A stretch of DNA of 64,000 bases, from assembly GCF_008801475.1 (NCBI RefSeq), contig NZ_VZPP01000003.1, forward strand, positions 124,001 through 188,000. The letters run 5' to 3'. A model generated the notes under the pieces. That model saw only the letters and a program-made list of their open reading frames with translations. It was not told the origin of the DNA and did not search any database. A program made the position numbers and the translations under genes. Positions 27,608-35,184 of this stretch are shown here, piece after piece (positions within the stretch are counted from its first letter, which is position 1; each line of letters starts with the position of its first letter). The stretch comes from Pseudomonas moorei. GTDB taxonomy: Bacteria; Pseudomonadota; Gammaproteobacteria; Pseudomonadales; Pseudomonadaceae.

Positions 27608-27632
27608 CAGGCGCTGGCTTGCCAGCGATCGG
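27608..27632. repeat. REP-like element
   Basis: GGCGCTGGCTTGCCAGCGATCGGCG, matching the GCTGGC-TT-GCCAGC core of the pseudomonad REP family found in the mtl region. A single copy without an inverted partner. Confidence 0.65.
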
Positions 27633-27684
27633 CGCGACCCGGTCCCAGGCCAGACTGTTGCGTTTGTGGCAACACAGAATTGCC

Positions 27685-27708
27685 ATCAACCGAATTGATC
27701 GGTACCTG
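27685..27708 (+). promoter_or_regulatory. candidate MexT (nod-box type) site 1
   Basis: ATCAACCGAATTGAT fits the ATC-N9-GAT nod-box half site, followed by CGGTACC. It also fits the MexT consensus as I recall it (ATCA-N5-GTCGAT-N4-ACYAT) at most positions. It is centred about 150 bp upstream of the mexE ATG. Confidence 0.6.
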
Positions 27709-27745
27709 ACTTGAGGCGCAGGCTAGAGAGCTGACTGAAGCTCTC

Positions 27746-27764
27746 CTATCATTCCGAATGATAG
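27746..27764 (+). promoter_or_regulatory. candidate MexT (nod-box type) site 2, palindromic
   Basis: CTATCATTCCGAATGATAG is a perfect 8-bp palindrome around CCG and contains a second ATC-N9-GAT. It starts 63 bp after the first box (six helical turns) and about 80 bp before the mexE ATG. Confidence 0.6.
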
Positions 27765-27845
27765 TTATCTTCGCCCCGTTCGATTCGTCCGCTCCAGGCC
27801 TGCCGCGCATCATTCGCCAATCTCAATACATTGGCGGATGCATCC

Positions 27846-29099
27846 ATGGAACAGTCACTCAAACATTTGCGCTTCCCATTGGCCCTGTTGGCCGTCGTGG
27901 TGATGAGCGCCTGCGGCAAGGCTCCGCAAACTGCCGCCGCCCCGCCCGCTGCCAAGGTCAGCGTGGCCAAGGTGCTGGAGCAACCGGTCAACGAGTGGGA
28001 CGAATTCACCGGTCGCCTGGAAGCGCCGGAAACCGTCGAGATTCGTCCACGGGTTTCCGGTCAGATCGATGAAGTGGCCTTTACCGAAGGCGCTCTGGTG
28101 AAGAAAGGCGACCTGCTGTTCCAGATCGACCCTCGTCCATTCCAAGCAGAGGTCCGCCGCCTCGAAGCGCTGGTCGCCCAGGCCCGCGCCAATGCCACCC
28201 GCAGCGAAAACGAAGCCCAGCGCGGTGAACGCCTGCGCACCAGCAACGCGATTTCCGCCGAGCTGGCCGATTCGCGCACCAGCGCCGCTCAAGAAGCCCG
28301 CGCCGCCGTCGGTGCGCTTCAAGCGCAACTGGACCTGGCCAAACTGAACCTGAGTTTCACCCGCGTCACCGCGCCCATCAGCGGTCGTGTCAGCCGTGCG
28401 GAAATCACCGCCGGCAACCTGGTGACCGCCGATACCACGCCACTGACCAGCGTCGTTTCCACCGACAAGGTCTACGCCTACTTCGACGCTGACGAGCGCG
28501 TGTTCCTCAAGTACACCCAGCTCGCCCGCCAGGGCAAACGCGGTGCCACCACTCCGGTCTACATGGGCCTGTCAAACGAAGACGGTAACCCGCACCTGGG
28601 CCAGATGAACTTCGTCGACAACCAGGTCAATCCGAAAACCGGCACCATCCGTGGTCGCGCCGTCTTCGACAACAGCGACGGCAGCTACACCCCGGGTCTC
28701 TATGCGCGCCTGAAACTGGTTGGCAGCGGCACCTACAACGCCATGCTGATCAACGATGAAGCGGTCGGCACCGACCTGGGCAAGAAGTTCGTGCTGGTGA
28801 TGGACGCCGACAACAAAACGGCCTACCGCGCAGTCGAGCTGGGTCCGAAGATCGAAGGCTTGCGCATCGTGCGCAACGGCCTGAACAAGGACGACACCAT
28901 CATCGTCAAGGGCCTGCAGCGGGTACGACCTGGTTCGCCTGTCACCCCTGAAGTGATCCCGATGGCCAGCGAGCAAACCCTCGCGGCCCTGGCACAACAA
29001 CGTCAAGCGCTGGAAGCCAGCAACCTGCCTCAAGTCGCGCCTGCCAAGGTCGCGCCGGGTACGGCTGTGAAGCTGGCTGCTGCGACTCCACGCGGTTAA
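27846..29099 (+). CDS. mexE: MexE periplasmic adaptor of RND efflux pump
   Basis: 417-residue membrane fusion protein with a lipoprotein-type signal (LALLAVVVMSACGK, Cys at about residue 20). The lipoyl halves are EIRPRVSGQIDEVAFTEGALVKKGDLLFQIDPRPF and FTRVTAPISGRVSRAEITAGNLV, flanking an alpha-helical hairpin. It bridges the inner-membrane pump MexF to the outer-membrane channel OprN. ATG 27846 is preferred over GTG/ATG codons slightly upstream. The three-gene order and sequence match mexEF-oprN, exporting chloramphenicol, fluoroquinolones, trimethoprim and quinolone-signal precursors in P. aeruginosa. Confidence 0.93.
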   Translation: MEQSLKHLRFPLALLAVVVMSACGKAPQTAAAPPAAKVSVAKVLEQPVNEWDEFTGRLEAPETVEIRPRVSGQIDEVAFTEGALVKKGDLLFQIDPRPFQAEVRRLEALVAQARANATRSENEAQRGERLRTSNAISAELADSRTSAAQEARAAVGALQAQLDLAKLNLSFTRVTAPISGRVSRAEITAGNLVTADTTPLTSVVSTDKVYAYFDADERVFLKYTQLARQGKRGATTPVYMGLSNEDGNPHLGQMNFVDNQVNPKTGTIRGRAVFDNSDGSYTPGLYARLKLVGSGTYNAMLINDEAVGTDLGKKFVLVMDADNKTAYRAVELGPKIEGLRIVRNGLNKDDTIIVKGLQRVRPGSPVTPEVIPMASEQTLAALAQQRQALEASNLPQVAPAKVAPGTAVKLAAATPRG

Positions 29100-29114
29100 G
29101 GGATAACGACTCCG

Positions 29115-32100
29115 ATGAATTTTTCCCAATTCTTCATTTCACGGCCGATCTTCGCCGCAGTGCTGTCGCTGCTGATCCTGATCGCCGGTGCCATCTCGCT
29201 GTTCCAGTTGCCGATCAGCGAATACCCGGAAGTGGTGCCGCCGACCGTTGTGGTCCGCGCCAACTTCCCCGGTGCCAACCCCAAGGTCATTGGTGAAACC
29301 GTGGCCGCTCCGCTGGAGCAAGCGATCACCGGCGTCGAGAACATGTTGTACATGTCCTCGCAGTCGACCGCCGACGGCAAGATCACCCTGACCATCACCT
29401 TCGCCCTGGGTACCGACCTGGACAATGCGCAGGTGCAGGTGCAGAACCGCGTGACCCGGACCGAACCGAAACTGCCCGAAGAAGTGACGCGCATCGGTAT
29501 CACCGTGGACAAGGCATCGCCCGACCTGACCATGGTCGTGCACTTGACCTCGCCGGACAAACGCTACGACATGCTTTACCTGTCCAACTACGCCTTGCTC
29601 AACATCAAGGATGAGCTGGCGCGCCTGGGCGGTGTCGGTGATGTGCAATTGTTCGGCATGGGCGACTACTCGCTGCGGGTGTGGCTCGATCCGAACAAGA
29701 CCGCTTCGCGCAACCTGACCGCTACCGATGTGGTTACCGCGATCCGCGAACAGAACCGCCAGGTCGCCGCCGGTGCACTGGGTGCGCCGCCTGCACCGAA
29801 CGCCACCGCGTTCCAGCTGTCGGTCAACACCCAGGGTCGCCTGGTGTCCGAAGAAGAGTTCGAGAACATCATCATTCGCTCCGGCGAAAACGGTGAAATC
29901 ACGCGCCTGAAAGACATTGCGCGCGTCGAGCTGGGCTCCAGCCAGTACGCCTTGCGTTCGCAACTCAACAATCAGCCGGCGGTGGCGATCCCGATCTTCC
30001 AGCGTCCGGGCTCCAACGCCATCGAGATCTCCAACGAAGTGCGCGACAAGATGGCGGAGCTGAAGAAAAGCTTCCCGGAAGGCATGGACTTCAGCATCGT
30101 CTATGACCCGACGATCTTCGTGCGCGGTTCCATCGAAGCGGTGGTTCACACTCTGTTCGAAGCGCTGATCCTCGTGGTGCTGGTGGTGATCCTGTTCCTG
30201 CAAACCTGGCGCGCCTCGATCATTCCTCTGGTGGCGGTGCCGGTGTCGCTGATCGGTACGTTTGCCGTGATGCACCTGTTCGGCTTCTCGTTGAACGCCT
30301 TGTCGCTGTTCGGCCTGGTACTGGCGATCGGTATCGTGGTGGACGACGCGATCGTGGTGGTGGAGAACGTCGAACGGAACATCGAACTGGGCCTAAACCC
30401 GGTCGAAGCGACCAAGCGCGCCATGCGTGAAGTGACCGGGCCGATCATCGCCACGGCGCTGGTACTGTGTGCGGTGTTTATCCCGGCGGCCTTCATCTCC
30501 GGGTTGACCGGCCAGTTCTACAAGCAGTTCGCCCTGACCATTGCGATTTCCACGGTGATCTCGGCCTTCAACTCGCTGACCCTGTCGCCGGCATTGGCCG
30601 CCGTATTGCTCAAAGGTCACGATGCGCCGAAAGACCGCTTCTCCAGACTCCTGGACAAGGTGTTCGGTGGCTGGCTGTTCCGCCCCTTCAACCGCTTCTT
30701 TGAAAAGGCCAGCCATGGCTATGTCGGCACCGTTGGCCGCGTGATCCGCAGCAGCGGCATCGCCCTGCTGCTGTACGCCGGCCTGATGGTCCTGACGTTC
30801 TTCGGTTTCTCCAGCACCCCGACCGGTTTCGTCCCGGCGCAGGACAAGCAATACCTGGTGGCGTTTGCCCAGTTGCCGGACGCCGCCAGCCTGGATCGCA
30901 CCGATGCAGTGATCCAGCAGATGTCCGAGATTGCCCTCAAGCAACCCGGCGTCGCCAACTCGGTGGCCTTCCCCGGCCTGTCGATCAACGGTTTCACCAA
31001 CAGCCCCAACGCCGGCATCGTGTTCACCCCGCTCAAGCCGTTTGACGAGCGCAAGGACCCAAGCGAATCGGCCGGTGCCATTGCGGCCGCGCTGAACGCC
31101 AAGTTCGCCGACATCCAGGGTGCCTACATTGCGATCTTCCCGCCGCCGCCGGTACAGGGCCTGGGCACGATCGGTGGTTTCCGCCTGCAAATCGAAGACC
31201 GGGGCAACCTGGGCTACGACGAGCTGTACAAGCAAACCATGAACATCATTGCCAAGAGCCACAGCGTTCCGGAACTGGCCAACCTGTTCACCAGCTACAC
31301 CGTGAACGTGCCGCAGGTCGACGCTGCCATCGACCGGGAAAAAGCCAAGACCCACGGCGTGGCCGTCAGCGACATCTTCGACACCCTGCAGATCTACCTG
31401 GGTTCGCTGTATGCCAACGACTTCAACCGCTTTGGTCGCACCTATCAGGTCAACGTTCAGGCTGAACAGCAGTTCCGTCTTGAACCGGATCAGATCGGCC
31501 AGCTGAAAGTACGCAACAACAAGGGCGAAATGATCCCGCTGGCGACCTTCATCAAGGTCAGCGACACCTCGGGCCCGGACCGCGTGATGCACTACAACGG
31601 CTTCATCACCGCTGAAATCAACGGTGCGGCAGCCCCCGGCTACAGCTCTGGCCAGGCCCAGAAAGCCATCGAGAAACTGCTCAAGGATGAACTTCCAAAC
31701 GGCATGACCTACGAATGGACCGACCTGACCTACCAGCAGATTCTGTCCGGCAACACCGCGCTGTTCGTGTTCCCGCTCTGCGTACTGCTGGCGTTCCTGG
31801 TGCTCGCGGCGCAATACGAAAGCTGGAGCCTGCCACTGGCGGTGATCCTGATCGTACCGATGACCCTGCTGTCGGCCATCACCGGGGTGATTGTGTCCGG
31901 TGGCGACAACAACATCTTTACCCAGATCGGCTTGATCGTACTGGTGGGCCTGGCGTGCAAGAACGCGATTCTGATCGTCGAGTTTGCCAAGGATAAACAG
32001 CTGGAAGGTCTCAACCCACTGGCCGCGGTACTGGAAGCCTGCCGCCTGCGTCTGCGGCCGATCCTGATGACCTCCTTCGCGTTCATCATGGGTGTGGTGC

Positions 32101-32303
32101 CACTGGTGTTCTCCAGCGGTGCCGGTGCCGAAATGCGTCATGCCATGGGTGTGGCGGTGTTCTCCGGGATGCTCGGGGTGACCTTCTTCGGTCTGTTGCT
32201 GACACCGGTGTTCTACGTATTGATTCGCAACTTTGTCGAGCGCGGTGAAGCGCGCAAAGCGGCCAAGGCCCTCAAACTTGAGTCGCAACTGGAGTCGCAT
32301 TAA
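29115..32303 (+). CDS. mexF: MexF RND inner-membrane transporter
   Basis: 1062-residue HAE1-type proton antiporter, 12 membrane segments and two large periplasmic loops. The start FISRPIFAAVLSLLILIAGAISLFQLPISEYPEVVPPTV is typical. The proton-relay acidic residues are seen in LVLAIGIVVDDAIVVVENVER (TM4). The C-terminal half has ILIVPMTLLSAITGV, then GLIVLVGLACKNAILIVEFAKD. It lies 15 bp downstream of mexE and overlaps oprN at TAATG. Full length, no frameshift. Confidence 0.95.
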   Translation: MNFSQFFISRPIFAAVLSLLILIAGAISLFQLPISEYPEVVPPTVVVRANFPGANPKVIGETVAAPLEQAITGVENMLYMSSQSTADGKITLTITFALGTDLDNAQVQVQNRVTRTEPKLPEEVTRIGITVDKASPDLTMVVHLTSPDKRYDMLYLSNYALLNIKDELARLGGVGDVQLFGMGDYSLRVWLDPNKTASRNLTATDVVTAIREQNRQVAAGALGAPPAPNATAFQLSVNTQGRLVSEEEFENIIIRSGENGEITRLKDIARVELGSSQYALRSQLNNQPAVAIPIFQRPGSNAIEISNEVRDKMAELKKSFPEGMDFSIVYDPTIFVRGSIEAVVHTLFEALILVVLVVILFLQTWRASIIPLVAVPVSLIGTFAVMHLFGFSLNALSLFGLVLAIGIVVDDAIVVVENVERNIELGLNPVEATKRAMREVTGPIIATALVLCAVFIPAAFISGLTGQFYKQFALTIAISTVISAFNSLTLSPALAAVLLKGHDAPKDRFSRLLDKVFGGWLFRPFNRFFEKASHGYVGTVGRVIRSSGIALLLYAGLMVLTFFGFSSTPTGFVPAQDKQYLVAFAQLPDAASLDRTDAVIQQMSEIALKQPGVANSVAFPGLSINGFTNSPNAGIVFTPLKPFDERKDPSESAGAIAAALNAKFADIQGAYIAIFPPPPVQGLGTIGGFRLQIEDRGNLGYDELYKQTMNIIAKSHSVPELANLFTSYTVNVPQVDAAIDREKAKTHGVAVSDIFDTLQIYLGSLYANDFNRFGRTYQVNVQAEQQFRLEPDQIGQLKVRNNKGEMIPLATFIKVSDTSGPDRVMHYNGFITAEINGAAAPGYSSGQAQKAIEKLLKDELPNGMTYEWTDLTYQQILSGNTALFVFPLCVLLAFLVLAAQYESWSLPLAVILIVPMTLLSAITGVIVSGGDNNIFTQIGLIVLVGLACKNAILIVEFAKDKQLEGLNPLAAVLEACRLRLRPILMTSFAFIMGVVPLVFSSGAGAEMRHAMGVAVFSGMLGVTFFGLLLTPVFYVLIRNFVERGEARKAAKALKLESQLESH

Positions 32304-33724
32304 TGAGCCTGAAAGCCTTCCTGCCGAGTCTCCTGGTACTGGCGCTGAGCGCCTGTGCCGTGGGCCCGGACTACAAGACCCCGGCCACCGAGGCGGCCCA
32401 TATCACCACCGCCACCGATGGCGCGGCCGGTCAGAAGAACTTCGACCGTTCCCGTTTCGAAGGCATCTGGTGGCAGCAGTTCGAGGACCCGACCCTCAAC
32501 CAGTTGGTGACCGAGTCCCTGAAAGGCAACCGCGACTTGCGCGTCGCCTTCGCCCGCTGGAAAGCGGCGCGGGCGATACGCGACGACGTCAGCAATGACG
32601 CCATGCCGACCATCACCAGCCGGGTCAGCAGTGACCTGGCCAAGGGGCAGATTCCCGGCCAGACCACCGATCGGGTCAACAGCGAACGCTACGACCTGGG
32701 CCTGGACATGGCGTGGGAGATCGACCTGTTTGGCCGCATCCAGCGCAACCTGGAATCGGCCAACGCCGAGCAACAAGCGGTCGAGGCCGATCTGTATCAA
32801 CTGCAAGTCACCATGATTGCCGAACTGGTGGATTCTTACGGCCAGCTGCGCGGTGCGCAGCTGCGGGAAAAAATCGCCCTGGCCAACCTGGAGAACCAGC
32901 AGGAGTCGCGCAAGATCACCATCAGCCTGCGTGATGCCGGCGTGGGTGATCAGCTCGACGTGGAACGCGCCGACGCACGGCTGGCGTCGGTCGAAGCCAG
33001 CGTGCCGCAATTGCAGGCCGAACAGGTTCGGCAGAAAAACCGCATCGCCACCCTGCTGGGTCAACGCCCGGACAAGTTGAGCGTCGACCTGAGCCCCAAG
33101 GAATTGCCGGCCATTGCCAAGGCATTGCCCATTGGTGATCCGGGCGAACTGCTGCAACGTCGCCCGGACATTCGCAGCGCCGAACGCAAACTGGCTTCGG
33201 CCACGGCGCGCATCGGCGTGGCCAAGGCTGATCTGTTCCCGCGGGTCAGCCTCAGCGGCTTCCTTGGTTTCACCGCCGGGCGTGGTTCGCAGATCGGTTC
33301 CTCGGCGGCCAACGCCTGGGCGCTTGGCCCGAGCATCACCTGGGCGGCGTTCGATCTGGGCAGCGTCAAGGCCCGCTTGCGCGGTGCCGACGCCGACGCC
33401 GAAGGCGCCCTGGCGAGCTACGAGCAACAAGTCTTGCTGGCCCTGGAAGAATCGGAGAACGCCTTCAGCGATTACGGCAAACGCCAACAACGGTTGATTT
33501 CGCTGATTCGCCAGAGCGAATCGAGCCGTTCCGCTGCCGACCTCGCCGAGATCCGCTACCGCGAAGGCACCGCCGATTTCCTTGTGTTGCTCGATGCCCA
33601 GCGTGAGCGTCTGGCGGCCGAAGACACCCAGGCCCAGGCCGAAGTCGACCTGTACCGCGGCATCGTCGCGATCTACAAGGCACTCGGCGGTGGCTGGCAG
33701 CCGGAAACGGTCGCCAGCAAGTAA
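32303..33724 (+). CDS. oprN: OprN outer-membrane efflux channel
   Basis: 473-residue NodT-family lipoprotein channel (lipobox LVLALSACAVG, then GPDYKTP). It has two OEP repeats: the first around WWQQFEDPTLNQLVTESLKGNRDLRVAFARW, the second around LLQRRPDIRSAERKLASATARIGVAKADLFPRVSLSG. It forms the trimeric outer-membrane duct for MexEF. Its ATG overlaps the mexF stop (TAATG), so expression is coupled. It is followed by two palindromes and an intrinsic terminator. Confidence 0.94.
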   Translation: MSLKAFLPSLLVLALSACAVGPDYKTPATEAAHITTATDGAAGQKNFDRSRFEGIWWQQFEDPTLNQLVTESLKGNRDLRVAFARWKAARAIRDDVSNDAMPTITSRVSSDLAKGQIPGQTTDRVNSERYDLGLDMAWEIDLFGRIQRNLESANAEQQAVEADLYQLQVTMIAELVDSYGQLRGAQLREKIALANLENQQESRKITISLRDAGVGDQLDVERADARLASVEASVPQLQAEQVRQKNRIATLLGQRPDKLSVDLSPKELPAIAKALPIGDPGELLQRRPDIRSAERKLASATARIGVAKADLFPRVSLSGFLGFTAGRGSQIGSSAANAWALGPSITWAAFDLGSVKARLRGADADAEGALASYEQQVLLALEESENAFSDYGKRQQRLISLIRQSESSRSAADLAEIRYREGTADFLVLLDAQRERLAAEDTQAQAEVDLYRGIVAIYKALGGGWQPETVASK

Positions 33725-33771
33725 CCTTTTTCAAGCGCTCCTTTGGTTGGCCGCAACCAACCAATTCCTTT

Positions 33772-33808
33772 GCCCTGCGCCTCATTCGGTCGCGGGGCTT
33801 TTTTTTGG
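33772..33808 (+). terminator. mexEF-oprN terminator
   Basis: GCCCTGCG, a ten-base loop, CGCGGGGC and eight T residues. A separate hairpin TTGGTTG-GCCG-CAACCAA precedes it at 33743-33760. Confidence 0.85.
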
Positions 33809-33966
33809 TTCTTCAGGTAATCCCAGGGAACTCGGATGGAAGAATCCCGGTAAACGCCTGGCGTTTATTACCTGCTGCGGAACCCTTGTGGGTACGGACT
33901 TGTCGGGTCGCCGCATCGCAGCGATGCCGTCAGCAAATCCAGCATCAAGGGTGACTGACTGATTGC

Positions 33967-33995
33967 TATCGCGAGCAGGCTCGCTCCCACCGGGT
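33967..33995. repeat. REP-like element
   Basis: ATCGCGAGCAGGCTCGCTCCCACCGGG: the core GCGAGC-AG-GCTCGC and the flanking CTCCCAC are characteristic of Pseudomonas REPs. It lies between the convergent oprN and AaeA-like genes. Confidence 0.75.
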
Positions 33996-34022
33996 CCGAA
34001 TGTGTCCGCGAAGTTAGCGATC

Positions 34023-34979
34023 CTATTGAGACTTGTGGTTGTCCTCGACGGTAACGGTGGCCGTGGTCCCGGCGCGCAGCTTGTCTTTGCCGGCGTAGCC
34101 CTCATCGATCCTGATCCGCACGGGTACCCTTTGCGCCAGCTTGACCCAGGTGTAGCTGGGGTTGATGTTGGCCAGTAGCCGCCCACCGGGCAGGTTTTCC
34201 CGGTCGGCGATCGCGAAGGCAATGCTCTGCACAGTGCCGCCGAACTTTTCACCGCTCATCAATTCAATGTCGACCCGGTCGCCCTCGGCGATGCGCGGCA
34301 ACTTGGTTTCCTCGAAGTAGCCGCTGACATAGAAGCTGTCGCTGTCCACCAGTGCCAACAACGGACCGCCCACCGCTGCATAGTCACCCTCGCGGGTCAG
34401 CAGGTTGGTGACGTAGCCACTGACTGGCGATTCGACCCGCGTGCGCTTCAAGTCCAGTTCGGCCTGGGTCAATGCCGCAATCGCCAGTTGCACGTTGGCC
34501 TGCGCCAGCCCCAGGTTGGCCTGGTTACGCAGCAAGTCAGCCTGCGCCACCGAGACTTCGGTGTTGGACTTCTCCCACTCCTCACCGGAAATCGCCGAGC
34601 GCTCCTTGAGGGTTCGCCGCCGCCGCTCTTCGCTCTGGCGCTGGTGTAGCAACGCCTCGCTGGAGACGATGGTCGCTTCAGACTGCCCGAGCGACGCTTT
34701 CGCCACCTCCACCGAGCGTCTGGCGTGTTCAACCGCCAGGGAATAGCGCGCCGGATCGATTTCCAGCAACAACTGGCCCTTGTCCACATGCTGGTTGTCC
34801 TGCACGCCGAGACTGACGATGCGCCCCGAGACATCGGCGGACAGGGTCACCACGTCGGCACGCACCCTGGCATCCCGGGTCCAGGGGGCGCGGGTGTAAT
34901 GCTCCCAGGCAAACCAGCCGAGAACGAACGCCAACACGACCACGGCCAAGGTCGTCAAGTGTGAAAGGATCTTCTTCAA
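34023..34979 (-). CDS. AaeA-like HlyD-family efflux adaptor
   Basis: 318-residue membrane fusion protein with one N-terminal membrane segment (LTTLAVVVLAFVLGWFAWEHY). Lipoyl halves are ADVSGRIVSLGVQDNQHVDKGQLLLEIDPARY and TRVESPVSGYVTNLLTREGDYAAVG, around a helical hairpin. It matches EmrA/AaeA proteins that pair with FUSC-type permeases to export aromatic acids. It is the last gene of a three-gene minus-strand operon with the DUF1656 and FUSC genes; the DUF1656 stop is four bp upstream. Confidence 0.9.
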   Translation of the reverse strand: MKKILSHLTTLAVVVLAFVLGWFAWEHYTRAPWTRDARVRADVVTLSADVSGRIVSLGVQDNQHVDKGQLLLEIDPARYSLAVEHARRSVEVAKASLGQSEATIVSSEALLHQRQSEERRRRTLKERSAISGEEWEKSNTEVSVAQADLLRNQANLGLAQANVQLAIAALTQAELDLKRTRVESPVSGYVTNLLTREGDYAAVGGPLLALVDSDSFYVSGYFEETKLPRIAEGDRVDIELMSGEKFGGTVQSIAFAIADRENLPGGRLLANINPSYTWVKLAQRVPVRIRIDEGYAGKDKLRAGTTATVTVEDNHKSQ

Positions 34980-34983
34980 GGCG

Positions 34984-35184
34984 TCAGGCTCCCATCAGCA
35001 AAATCAGCGTCGCACACACGCAGGCGTACAACGCACCCTCGAACAACGCTTCATGCCAGACGAAGCGCAGCACCCCCAGACGCCGCAGCACCCAGTCCAG
35101 CGCGAGGAAAATCGGCAGGCCCAGCAGCAGCGCCTGGGCGATGGGCGGCAGGTAGACACCGCCTATTTCCAGATCAATGGGCAA
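34984..35184 (-). CDS. DUF1656 (AaeX-like) small membrane protein
   Basis: 66-residue protein with two membrane segments (PIAQALLLGLPIFLALDWVL and ALYACVCATLILLMGA). It matches AaeX of the AaeXAB p-hydroxybenzoate efflux system. TTG 35184 is the likely start: AAGGAG lies nine bases before it, the product starts MPIDLEIGGVYLPP as in the family, and its length equals AaeX. It then overlaps the end of the FUSC gene by 11 bp. The longer ATG start at 35217 has no good ribosome site. Confidence 0.88.
   Translation of the reverse strand: MPIDLEIGGVYLPPIAQALLLGLPIFLALDWVLRRLGVLRFVWHEALFEGALYACVCATLILLMGA

Larger units (their letters stand above)
27256..27845. other. right end of inserted segment and mexE upstream region
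   Basis: 590 bp without an intact gene. In order it holds the hairpin at 27262-27294; a short open minus-strand stretch (27301-27384, ending RMVFSVPPNLNRQQSGVDLFI) that may be a decayed gene end; the second mexT 3' copy at 27485-27509; a REP-like hairpin near 27610; and two ATC-N9-GAT boxes before mexE. Confidence 0.6.

Noticed and set aside
30393..32300. 635-codon open frame on the minus strand inside mexF
   Set aside because: An antisense shadow of GC-rich mexF codons: histidine, glutamine and arginine-rich, no motif, no ribosome site.
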